Of a stretch of DNA of 8,902 nt, positions 1 through 6,619 are shown in pieces. Position 1 is the stretch's first letter; every line of letters begins with the position of its first letter. The stretch is from Actinomycetota bacterium (GTDB taxonomy: Bacteria > Actinomycetota > Humimicrobiia > Humimicrobiales > Humimicrobiaceae), in NCBI GenBank assembly GCA_003486795.1, contig DNFX01000194.1, positions 1 through 8,902 of the forward strand, written 5' to 3'. A program made the position numbers and the translations under genes. The notes beneath the pieces were generated by a model that saw only the letters and a program-made list of their open reading frames with translations, ran no database searches and was not told the origin of the DNA.

Positions 1-4
1 AATT

Positions 5-1015
5 ATGACAAAATTTAAATACTTCCTTAATCTTTTAAAAATTTATTTTTCCTATATTTCAGGGAAAAACAATCTCAGTTATTATCCTGTAAAACTATGG
101 ATTGAAACTTCCGGCATCTGCAACCTTACATGCCGTTTGTGTGTTAATAAAGACCTCCAGCCGGATGATAAAAAAAACATGGATTTCAGGCTTTTTAAAA
201 AAATAATAGATGAGGCCGGATCACATGTATACGAAGCAAATCTTTTTCACAGAGGCGAACCCCTTTTAAATCCTGAAATCACAGAAATGATAAAATATGC
301 AGCAGAAGCAGGAATAAGAACAAGGCTTCATACAAATGCCGTCCTGCTTGATCCTGAAACTTCCGTAAAGCTTATTAAATCAGGACTTCACAGAATATCC
401 TTCTCTTTTGACGGGTACACAAAAGAGATGTTTGAAAAAAATCGTACAGGTGCAGAATTTGAAGACGTTTTATCAAAAATAAATGAATTTCTGAAAATAA
501 AAAAATCACTTTTTTCCGTAACTCCCCACACCACTATACAGACAATAGAGTATGATGAAAATTTATCACCGGGAGAACTTATAATCCGGAAAAACAAATT
601 TATTTCAACTTTTAAAAATAATCCTCCTGACAGATTTGTTACAAGAAAACCGCATAACTGGGGAGGCTCGCTGAATTTAAATTATCCGGAAAGAAATACA
701 GGCAGTTTAAAAAAAACAGGAATATCAAAGTGTACATTCCCATGGTATGCATTGGTTATATTAAATGATGGCAAAGTTCTTCCATGCCCGCAGGATTTTT
801 TTGGCAGATTGAAGATTGGAGATATCTCTGAAAAAAACATAAAAGATATATTCAATGATAAAAAGATTATTGAATTAAGAAATAAATTCTCTCATAAGGA
901 TATTGATGATTTGCATCCGTGTTCAAACTGCGATAGAGTTTTCAGAAATACATTTCTGGGAATACCTACTGACTATCTGGGAATATTTTTTAAAGACAGC
1001 ATAAGGAAAAATTAG
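5..1015 (+). CDS. Radical SAM protein with SPASM-like C-terminal iron-sulfur domain
   Basis: This is a 336-residue radical SAM enzyme. The CxxxCxxC triad that binds the SAM-cleaving [4Fe-4S] cluster is at Cys39, Cys43 and Cys46. An RGEPLL motif at residues 83-88 corresponds to the family GGEP loop that contacts SAM. The C-terminal part has Cys243, Cys261 and a CxxC at 306/309, the pattern of a SPASM or twitch auxiliary cluster. SPASM enzymes modify peptides, proteins or small molecules; no substrate can be assigned here and no precursor peptide gene is visible. The ATG at position 5 is the first possible start, but its ribosome site lies off the window and the frame is open to the edge, so the N-terminus could be longer. 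The gene stops with TAG 14 bases before the epimerase start, so the two are probably co-transcribed. The family call is firm; the function is unknown. Confidence 0.88.
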   Translation: MTKFKYFLNLLKIYFSYISGKNNLSYYPVKLWIETSGICNLTCRLCVNKDLQPDDKKNMDFRLFKKIIDEAGSHVYEANLFHRGEPLLNPEITEMIKYAAEAGIRTRLHTNAVLLDPETSVKLIKSGLHRISFSFDGYTKEMFEKNRTGAEFEDVLSKINEFLKIKKSLFSVTPHTTIQTIEYDENLSPGELIIRKNKFISTFKNNPPDRFVTRKPHNWGGSLNLNYPERNTGSLKKTGISKCTFPWYALVILNDGKVLPCPQDFFGRLKIGDISEKNIKDIFNDKKIIELRNKFSHKDIDDLHPCSNCDRVFRNTFLGIPTDYLGIFFKDSIRKN

Positions 1016-1029
1016 GAAATGAGGTAAAA

Positions 1030-2025
1030 ATGAAGATTCTCGTTACAGGTGGCACAGGTTTTGCAGGAAGCCATCTTGCAAGAAGACTACTAGGATTAAA
1101 TAATGAAGTAAGAATAATAGCACGTTCGGAAAAAAGAGCGGAAGAACTGAAAAAAGCAGGGGCTGAAATAATAATCGGAGATATAAGAGACAGAGACACG
1201 GTTTTTAAGGCTGTCAGAGGTACAGAGAAAGTATATCATGTTGCAGCAGCATACAGAGAAGCTTATGTTGACGATAACTTTTACTGGGATACAAATTATA
1301 AAGGGTCTTTAAATGTTTTTGACGCATGCCTTGAATATGATGTAAAAAGACTTGTTCATACCAGTACAATTGGTGTAGTTACCACTGTAAAAAATCCCCC
1401 TTCTGATGAGACTGAACCCCACAGCCCCGGAGATGCCTACCAGCAGTCCAAATGCAAAGCTGAGCTGGAAGCATTAAGATATGCAAAAGAAAGGAGTCTT
1501 CCTGTCTCTATCGTCAGGCCGGCAGCAATCTATGGCCCCGGAGATATGAGGCTTCTAAAGATGTTCAGAATGATTGCCAAAAAAAGATGGTTAATTATGG
1601 GAAACGGACAGGCCAGCTTTCATATGGTTTATATAGATAATCTTGTTGATGGTTATCTTTTATGTGGAGAAAAAGATGAAGCAATAGGAGAAGTATTTAT
1701 AATTGGAGACAAAACTTATGCAAGCTTAAATGAACTTTCAAAACTTATAGCGGAAGAATTTAATGTAAATCCTCCAAAAATCCATATCCCCTATCTCCCT
1801 GTTTATATGCTGGCAGCATTTACCGAGGGAACATATAAATTATTTAAAATAAAAAAACAGCCTCCGATTTTTAAAAGAAGAGTAGCCTTTTTTAAGAAAA
1901 ACAGGGCTTTCACTATAAAAAAAGCAAGAGAAATACTTGGATACGAGCCGAAAATAGATATGAAGACAGGTATACATCTTACTGCACAATGGTATCTGGA
2001 AAACGGATTTATAAAATCTAGATGA
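1030..2025 (+). CDS. NAD(P)-dependent epimerase/dehydratase (extended SDR family)
   Basis: This 331-residue protein has the Rossmann signature GxxGxxG at Gly7, Gly10 and Gly13 directly after the first beta strand. The catalytic YxxxK is at Tyr137/Lys141, with a preceding Thr/Ser strand (TSTIG, residues 111-115). An RPAAIYGPG segment near 163-171 is typical of extended SDRs. The C-terminal part (FTIKKAREILGYEP, then a WYLENG ending) is the usual substrate-domain tail of sugar epimerases and 3-beta-hydroxysteroid dehydrogenase-like proteins. The reaction is probably NAD(P)-dependent oxidation, reduction or epimerisation of a nucleotide sugar or lipid-linked substrate; which one cannot be read from sequence. 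GAGG at 1021-1024 lies five bases before the ATG and supports this start. It follows the radical SAM gene by 14 bases, which indicates an operon. It ends with TGA and a 135-base gap follows. Confidence 0.9.
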   Translation: MKILVTGGTGFAGSHLARRLLGLNNEVRIIARSEKRAEELKKAGAEIIIGDIRDRDTVFKAVRGTEKVYHVAAAYREAYVDDNFYWDTNYKGSLNVFDACLEYDVKRLVHTSTIGVVTTVKNPPSDETEPHSPGDAYQQSKCKAELEALRYAKERSLPVSIVRPAAIYGPGDMRLLKMFRMIAKKRWLIMGNGQASFHMVYIDNLVDGYLLCGEKDEAIGEVFIIGDKTYASLNELSKLIAEEFNVNPPKIHIPYLPVYMLAAFTEGTYKLFKIKKQPPIFKRRVAFFKKNRAFTIKKAREILGYEPKIDMKTGIHLTAQWYLENGFIKSR

Positions 2026-2062
2026 CAGTATGTAAATAATAAATCTGGAATAAAGAGCCAGG

Positions 2063-2104
2063 AAATAAATCATATAACAAAAAACCGGTTTTATTTATTT
2101 TAAA
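2063..2104 (+). terminator. Possible AT-rich hairpin/terminator behind the epimerase gene
   Basis: An 8-bp perfect inverted repeat (AAATAAAT at 2063-2070, ATTTATTT at 2093-2100) encloses the palindrome AAAACCGGTTTT (2081-2092). It is followed by T-rich sequence. The stem is almost all A-T and bulged, so it would terminate weakly at best; some read-through into the membrane protein gene is likely. Confidence 0.3.
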
Positions 2105-2110
2105 TTGTAT

Positions 2111-2128
2111 TTACATGATAAAATGTAA
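2111..2128. promoter_or_regulatory. Small palindrome upstream of the membrane protein gene
   Basis: TTACAT (2111-2116) and ATGTAA (2123-2128) form a perfect 6-bp inverted repeat around six bases, about 33 bases before the start codon. Its position and symmetry would fit an operator, but no convincing -35/-10 pair accompanies it and short AT-rich palindromes arise by chance. Confidence 0.2.
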
Positions 2129-2160
2129 TTTCATTTAATCAGCAGGAAAGGCTTCGTTTA

Positions 2161-3174
2161 ATGGCGACAATCAAAAAAATAAAAACTTTCTATCAGAAAA
2201 GAAAAAAAATAATAAATACCACTTTGCGCCTTGCAATCAGCCTGGGGCTTATAATATTTCTGATTTTTTCACAATTTAAAGATTTCGGGGCTATCTCTTC
2301 AACATTAAGAGATATTAACATCCTTCTGATAACATTATCTTTTCTGACACATGCCTATGGAATATGGATAACAGCCTTCAGGTGGCAGACACTTCTGAAA
2401 ACCCAGAATATAAATGTATCCATACCTTTTCTTTCCAGTTCAGTTCTTGTAGGAATGTTTTTTAACAATTTTCTCCCTACAAGCATTGGCGGCGACGTAT
2501 ACAGAGCTTATGATGTAACGAAAAAAACTGGTTTTCCCATGAGCTCATCAGTTTCAGTTCTCGTTATTGAGAGACTTTCAGGAATTATTGCTTCAGGATT
2601 ATTTGCAGTTGCTGCCTTATTTCTGGGATTTACAACTATTGGCGGACAGTCGATAATAATTCCCATTATAATATTTGTTGTAATAAGTGTTTTACTTTTT
2701 TTCATTATTCTGAATCCCAATGTCCTGGGTCTTGGAAAACTTGCAAAAAAAATAAAATTTTTATCAAAATTATTTGAGAAACTCAATAATGTTTATGAAA
2801 CTTTTCTTTCTTTCAAAAAATACAAATGGGTTCTTGCAAGAGTAATGTTCTACAGCCTTACTCTCCAGTTTGCAGTTATAATGAATTACTGGCTTGCAGC
2901 CAGAGCACTTGGAATTGAACTTGGTCTTACCGCTTTTATCTTTATAGTTCCTGTTGTTACAATTATATCCATGCTCCCCATATCGCTGGGAGGAATAGGA
3001 GTAAGAGAGGGTTCACTTGTCCTGATGTTGGTTTCACTTGGAGCTCAGAATGAAAAAGCTGCCATGTGTTCCCTTCTTCTTTTTGCCATGCTTGTAATTA
3101 TTGCAATAATAGGGGGAATAATATACGGAACAAGACCAATAATAGAAAAAAAAGAAAAAGACAAACTTCTCTAA
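2161..3174 (+). CDS. Flippase-like integral membrane protein, LPG synthase TM domain family (UPF0104)
   Basis: This 337-residue polytopic membrane protein has a short basic N-terminus and a Lys-rich C-terminus. Hydrophobic segments lie roughly at residues 22-37, 52-72, 90-108, 128-158, 163-185, 226-248, 254-272, 283-295 and 301-322. Family signatures are visible: FNNFLPTSIGGDVYRAY at 101-117, ERLSG at 137-141 and PISLGGIGVREG at 273-284. These are conserved in the stand-alone membrane domain related to the flippase half of MprF and to YbhN/AglD-type proteins. Members are linked to moving or modifying membrane lipids and lipid-linked glycans. No soluble aminoacyl-transferase domain is present, so lysyl-phosphatidylglycerol synthesis itself is unlikely. 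AGGAAAGG at 2144-2151 serves as the ribosome site, nine bases before ATG. The gene lies 135 bases behind the epimerase, so it may be in the same operon or have its own promoter. Its substrate is unknown. Confidence 0.85.
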   Translation: MATIKKIKTFYQKRKKIINTTLRLAISLGLIIFLIFSQFKDFGAISSTLRDINILLITLSFLTHAYGIWITAFRWQTLLKTQNINVSIPFLSSSVLVGMFFNNFLPTSIGGDVYRAYDVTKKTGFPMSSSVSVLVIERLSGIIASGLFAVAALFLGFTTIGGQSIIIPIIIFVVISVLLFFIILNPNVLGLGKLAKKIKFLSKLFEKLNNVYETFLSFKKYKWVLARVMFYSLTLQFAVIMNYWLAARALGIELGLTAFIFIVPVVTIISMLPISLGGIGVREGSLVLMLVSLGAQNEKAAMCSLLLFAMLVIIAIIGGIIYGTRPIIEKKEKDKLL

Positions 3175-3179
3175 AAATA

Positions 3180-3208
3180 TTGACAAAAACTGTATTTGAT
3201 TTTAGCAT
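3180..3208 (+). promoter_or_regulatory. Candidate sigma-70 promoter of the methyltransferase unit
   Basis: A perfect -35 hexamer TTGACA lies at 3180-3185. After a 17-base spacer, TAGCAT (3203-3208) matches TATAAT at four of six positions, including the first two and the last two. It starts six bases after the membrane protein gene stops and would give a leader of about 150 bases before the corrinoid protein start. The -10 box lies inside a tandem octamer ATTTTAGC (3199-3206 and 3207-3214), which could be a regulator site. Confidence 0.5.
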
Positions 3209-3243
3209 TTTAGCTTAAAACATACTTGATTTTTAATATCTTG

Positions 3244-3260
3244 ATCTGAGTTTGTCAGAT
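3244..3260 (+). other. Leader stem-loop upstream of the corrinoid protein gene
   Basis: ATCTGA (3244-3249) and TCAGAT (3255-3260) form a perfect 6-bp stem with a five-base loop, GTTTG. No U-tract follows, so it is not an intrinsic terminator. It lies within the predicted 5' untranslated leader. I recognise no riboswitch class. Confidence 0.3.
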
Positions 3261-3322
3261 GCTTCCTACAAAAACAAAATATTTTTTATTAATTTATTTA
3301 AAATATCATAAAATATTAAGAA

Positions 3323-3337
3323 GGTACCTGAGGTACC
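3323..3337 (+). other. GGTACC-TGA-GGTACC repeat/hairpin ahead of the ribosome site
   Basis: Two copies of the self-complementary hexamer GGTACC (3323-3328 and 3332-3337) are separated by TGA. They can fold into a 6-bp stem with a tight three-base loop, or act as a double protein site. The element ends 13 bases before the GGAGG ribosome site (3351-3355) of the corrinoid protein gene, so it could influence translation. It stands out because the surrounding leader is nearly all A and T. Confidence 0.35.
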
Positions 3338-3364
3338 GATTTTCCAGACTGGAGGGTTAGCAAT

Positions 3365-4009
3365 ATGTCTGAAACTATCAGCAGTTTAAAAGAATCAATC
3401 GTTACCTATAACCGGAATATGGCGCGCCAGATGGCTACAAAGGCAATCGAGGAAGGAATTGAACCTAATGAGATTCTGGCAGGGATGACTGATACCATCA
3501 GGAAAATAGGTGATGATTTTGGAAAAGGAGAGCTATTCCTTCCTGATCTGGTAGGAGCTGCAAGTGCAATGTCAGAAGCTATTTCGGTAGTAGAAATGGA
3601 ACTTGAAAAATCAGGAAAAGAAGTTGAAAAAATAGGTACAGTTGTTCTTGGAACTGTCAAAGGTGATATTCATGATATTGGAAAAACCATGGTAAAAACT
3701 TTTCTTGTTGCAGAAAATTTCAGAGTAATTGATCTTGGTGTAGATATTTCTTCTGAGCGATTTCTGGAAGCAATAGAAAAATACAATCCTGAAGTTCTTG
3801 CATTATCTGCCCTTCTGACTACAACCATTACTGAACAAAGCAGAATTATCGAGGTACTTAAAGACAAAGGTATAAGAGATAAGGTAAAAGTAGTCATAGG
3901 AGGAGCAGCAACCAATCAGGAATTTGCAGATGAAATCGGTGCAGACGGATATGAGGCTACTGCTGCCAGAGCACCAAAATTATGTAAAAAATTACTTGGA
4001 AAGGAGTAG
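3365..4009 (+). CDS. Corrinoid (B12-binding) protein for methyl transfer, MttC/MtbC type
   Basis: This 214-residue soluble protein has the two-domain layout of methyltransferase corrinoid proteins. A helical cap domain (about residues 5-85) includes GELFLPDLVGAASAM at 55-69. A Rossmann-like cobalamin-binding domain (about 90-210) follows. The DxHxxG motif is at Asp101, His103 and Gly106; the histidine is the expected lower axial cobalt ligand. LSALLT around 147-152 and the GGA at 179-181 contact the cofactor tail in this family. The protein carries a methyl group between a substrate-specific methyltransferase and an acceptor methyltransferase in the cytoplasm. GGAGG at 3351-3355, nine bases before ATG, fixes the start. 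The gene stops with TAG inside the spacing region of the mttB-like gene's ribosome site, so the pair is tightly coupled. The length is normal for the family, and the specific partner is inferred from the neighbour. Confidence 0.93.
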   Translation: MSETISSLKESIVTYNRNMARQMATKAIEEGIEPNEILAGMTDTIRKIGDDFGKGELFLPDLVGAASAMSEAISVVEMELEKSGKEVEKIGTVVLGTVKGDIHDIGKTMVKTFLVAENFRVIDLGVDISSERFLEAIEKYNPEVLALSALLTTTITEQSRIIEVLKDKGIRDKVKVVIGGAATNQEFADEIGADGYEATAARAPKLCKKLLGKE

Positions 4010-4016
4010 ATTTCTA

Positions 4017-5531
4017 ATGACAAGAAAAAAAGCAATAATACGTAATCTGCGTCCGTTGGAAATATTATCTGAAGAACAGCTTGAATTAATACATAAAAGC
4101 ACACTTGAAGTCCTGGAAAATACAGGCATCAGATATGAAAGTGATAGAGCATTAAAACTTTTTAAGGAAAATGACTGCAATGTGGATATGGATAAAAAAA
4201 TTGTTAAGTTCCCACCCTGGCTGGTAGAAGAATGCCTGAGGAAATGTCCCAGCAGCTTCATTGTAAAAGGCCGTGGCACCAACAGCGATGTCAGATTTGG
4301 CGGGAATACATCAAACTTTCTGCCTTTCCCGGGAAAAGATACTGTAGATTTAAATACCTGGGAACCGAGAACACCTACAAGAAAGGAATTTTACGATACA
4401 GTAAAAATAATGGATGCTCTTGATACTGTTCATTATACAGGTTCTTATGTACCCTGGTTCGGATTTAAAAATACCCCGGCAGTTATGCAGATGCTTGAAG
4501 GAGATGCTGCCAATTTCAGAAACAGCACAATGCCTCTTCACTGTAATTATGGTAATGATTGTGAAGTGTTTGCAATAAGAATGGCAAAAGCGCTGGGAGC
4601 AGTAAATCTTGGAGTAGTTGCGATTTCTCCTCCCCTCACATATCAGGATGATGCATGCACGTCAGCTTTTAGAAATATTGAGGCAGGATTTCCTTTATAT
4701 ATTCAGAGCGGTCCTACTTACGGAGCAACCTCACCTGTAACAACAGCAGGTGCCACAGTAACAAATAATGCTGAACTAATGGGTGGCGTAGTGCTGGCAC
4801 AACTTATAAAACCCGGAACAGGTGTACTTGTAAGTGATTTTGGTTTCACACAGAATATGCGCTCAGGATATCCTGTATTTGGAAGAATAGAAAGTTCAAT
4901 GCATCAGGTAGTATTTAATCAGATATGGAGAAGATATAAAATCCCTATCGGAAATCATTCAACAGGAGTCTCCAATTCAAAGAGAATAGATTATCAGTGT
5001 GGTTATGAAAAAACAATATCTCTTATGCTTTCACTCCTTTCAGGTGCAAATGAAATAGGATATCATGGCTGCATTTATGGAGAGCTTTCATTTCATCCCA
5101 TCCAGCTGATTCTGGACGATGATGTGGCAGCTACCATAGGCCGTTTCCTACAGGGAGTTGAAGTCAATGAAGAAACACTGGCTGTTGATGTTATAAACCA
5201 GGTCGGTCCAATACCGGGAACCTATCTGACTGAGGAACATACAAGAAAATGGTGGAAAAATGAACAATTCATTCCAAAAAGTTCCGACAGCCTGACATAT
5301 CTGGAATGGATGGAAACGAACAAGAAAGATTGTATCGAATACGGGAAAGATAGAATGGAAGAAATACTGGAGACTCATAAGCCGGAAGCTTTATCTGACA
5401 GTGAAGAAAAAGCAATTGAAGACATACTTGGAGAAGCAAGGGAATTTTACAGAAAAAGCGGTAAAATATCGGATAAGGAATGGGAAGCCTGCAAGGAAGA
5501 TTTAAATTCTCCGGGTTATCCATATTTTTAA
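4017..5531 (+). CDS. MttB-family corrinoid-dependent methyltransferase without pyrrolysine
   Basis: This 504-residue member of the trimethylamine methyltransferase (MttB) superfamily is soluble and should form a TIM-barrel. Family signatures are GATSPVTTAGATVTNNAELMG (residues 236-256), followed by LAQLIKPGTGVLVSD (260-274), TGVSNSKRIDYQCGYEKT (316-333), a SGAN segment (342-345), and EETLAVDVINQVGPIPGTYLT (385-405). True archaeal MttB reads an internal UAG as pyrrolysine; this frame is open throughout with no internal stop. It therefore belongs with the non-pyrrolysine homologues, whose studied members demethylate glycine betaine, proline betaine, carnitine or related quaternary amines. The likely reaction is transfer of a substrate methyl group to the corrinoid protein encoded just upstream. 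I chose the ATG at 4017, ten bases behind AAGGAG (4001-4006) and seven bases past the corrinoid gene stop. An earlier in-frame ATG at 3924 would overlap that gene by 86 bases. The substrate is unknown. Confidence 0.93.
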   Translation: MTRKKAIIRNLRPLEILSEEQLELIHKSTLEVLENTGIRYESDRALKLFKENDCNVDMDKKIVKFPPWLVEECLRKCPSSFIVKGRGTNSDVRFGGNTSNFLPFPGKDTVDLNTWEPRTPTRKEFYDTVKIMDALDTVHYTGSYVPWFGFKNTPAVMQMLEGDAANFRNSTMPLHCNYGNDCEVFAIRMAKALGAVNLGVVAISPPLTYQDDACTSAFRNIEAGFPLYIQSGPTYGATSPVTTAGATVTNNAELMGGVVLAQLIKPGTGVLVSDFGFTQNMRSGYPVFGRIESSMHQVVFNQIWRRYKIPIGNHSTGVSNSKRIDYQCGYEKTISLMLSLLSGANEIGYHGCIYGELSFHPIQLILDDDVAATIGRFLQGVEVNEETLAVDVINQVGPIPGTYLTEEHTRKWWKNEQFIPKSSDSLTYLEWMETNKKDCIEYGKDRMEEILETHKPEALSDSEEKAIEDILGEAREFYRKSGKISDKEWEACKEDLNSPGYPYF

Positions 5532-5582
5532 ACCAGAAAAATATTCCTGGCATCATAAATAGTCCAGATAATATCTTTAAAT

Positions 5583-5632
5583 ATTATATAAAATATTTAA
5601 TGCATTTTGTTAGACTAAATATTTTATATAAT
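5583..5632. terminator. Convergent-junction inverted repeat, probable terminator
   Basis: Arms at 5583-5599 (ATTATATAAAATATTTA) and 5616-5632 (TAAATATTTTATATAAT) are a perfect 17-bp inverted repeat around a 16-base loop. On the plus strand a pyrimidine-rich tail (TTCTTTTCTCTT) follows, which fits a terminator for the methyltransferase unit. The stem is entirely A-T. The left arm can instead join a shorter 9-bp hairpin, 5577-5585 with 5592-5600. The element sits between two convergent operons and may act in both directions. No strong U-tract is present on the minus-strand side of the stem. Confidence 0.5.
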
Positions 5633-5661
5633 TCTTTTCTCTTATAGGACAAAAAAAGGAA

Positions 5662-6531
5662 TTATTTTTCTCTGCCTACTATTCTCAGGTAACCTATCCC
5701 TACAGCAAAAACTATAAAAGAAAGCAGGACAGCTATTGAAGAGCCATAACCCATTTTATAAAGGCTGAATGATTCCTTGTACATAGATACTGCAAGCGTT
5801 TCCGAACTCCTTGCCGGTCCTCCAGCTGTCATAACCCATATTATATCGAATATTTTAAAACTCCCTATAATATTAAGGATTATAACAACTGTTGTAATAG
5901 GTTTAAGGAGCGGCAGAATGATTCTAGCAAAAGTCTGCCACTCATTTGCTCCGTCTATTTTCGCAGCTTCAAGTACTTCAGGCTGGATATTCTGCAACCC
6001 CATCAGAAAAAGTATCATGTTCAGACCTGTTACCTGCCAGGTTGCCGCAACAACCATGGCAAAAGTATTCTGAGGAACATTTAGAAGCCACGAAGTAGGC
6101 ATGGTTAAAACGCCAAGGGAAATAAGCACTGAATTAAGCAAGCCTGTTCTTGAAAAAATCCAGTTCCATATTATTCCTATTCCTGCACCCGACATGGCAA
6201 GCGGAATATAAAATATTGATTTTATCTGTTTTGAGAACCAGACGTTCTTGATAAAAACGGCAAGAATAAGCCCGAGAAACATCGGTATGGCAAGAATCAT
6301 AATTACCCATATAAGAGTATTTCTTGTTGAAATCAGCAGGTTAGGGTCTGTAAATATTTTTATATAGTTCTTCAATCCTACAAAATTCATAGGATGAAGC
6401 AAATCCCAGTCTGTAAAACTTGCATATATTACAAAAACCACTGGTGCAATAAGAAATACCAGCACCATTATCAGTGCAGGTATAACATAAAGATAATTGG
6501 ATATTCCTCCAGCTTTAATCACCTTTTTCAT
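5662..6531 (-). CDS. ABC carbohydrate transporter permease, MalF/UgpA-like (CUT1)
   Basis: This inner membrane permease has 289 residues from the ATG at 6531. Hydrophobic segments lie about residues 12-38, 72-95, 105-125, 156-180, 213-235 and 263-283, the six spans expected for a MalF/UgpA-type subunit. The cytoplasmic EAA loop that docks on the ATPase is clear: EAAKIDGANEWQTF starting at Glu188 and ending in LPLLKP at 206-211. A TM1-proximal SFTDWDL motif at 38-44 is also typical. It should pair with the MalG-like permease encoded upstream and receive substrate from the lipoprotein encoded just before it. An ATG at 6585 would add 18 residues, but it lacks a ribosome site and its codons are a hairpin (6559-6583). 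The ATG at 6531 has AGGAG at 6546-6550, though with a long 14-base spacer. The substrate is probably a sugar, oligosaccharide or polyol. Confidence 0.9.
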   Translation of the reverse strand: MKKVIKAGGISNYLYVIPALIMVLVFLIAPVVFVIYASFTDWDLLHPMNFVGLKNYIKIFTDPNLLISTRNTLIWVIMILAIPMFLGLILAVFIKNVWFSKQIKSIFYIPLAMSGAGIGIIWNWIFSRTGLLNSVLISLGVLTMPTSWLLNVPQNTFAMVVAATWQVTGLNMILFLMGLQNIQPEVLEAAKIDGANEWQTFARIILPLLKPITTVVIILNIIGSFKIFDIIWVMTAGGPARSSETLAVSMYKESFSLYKMGYGSSIAVLLSFIVFAVGIGYLRIVGREK

Positions 6532-6558
6532 TTTTATAAAACTTACTCCTGATTCTCT

Positions 6559-6583
6559 GGCGGACATTACATACATGTCCGCC
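6559..6583 (-). other. Intercistronic stem-loop between binding protein and permease genes
   Basis: GGCGGACAT (6559-6567) and ATGTCCGCC (6575-6583) form a perfect 9-bp stem with a seven-base loop, much richer in G-C than its surroundings. No U-tract follows on either strand. In importer operons such hairpins behind the binding protein gene can block 3' exonucleases and keep that message more abundant than the permease message; this role is inferred. The stem begins 36 bases past the binding protein stop and ends 8 bases before the AGGAG used by the permease. Confidence 0.6.
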
Positions 6584-6619
6584 ATTTACTTTGAATAAAA
6601 ATTAATATTTCAGATTTTA

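Noticed and set aside
3175..3364. Cobalamin riboswitch or T-box in the leader of the corrinoid gene
   Set aside because: No B12-box-like sequence was found, and the GGTACC element lacks the conserved T-box antiterminator context. The leader is also short for these classes.
3924..4016. N-terminal extension of the MttB-like protein from an ATG at 3924
   Set aside because: It would overlap the corrinoid protein gene by 86 bases. The ATG at 4017 has AAGGAG at a good distance, and the family N-terminus begins near LRPLEILSEEQ just after it.
4017..5531. Pyrrolysine-containing MttB read through an amber codon
   Set aside because: The frame is open over 504 codons with no internal TAG, and TAG is used as an ordinary final stop by the radical SAM and corrinoid genes.
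5777..6073. Plus-strand 98-codon frame inside the MalF-like permease gene
   Set aside because: It is antisense to a well-supported permease, has no ribosome site and no recognisable family. The same holds for the other short antisense frames under the main genes.
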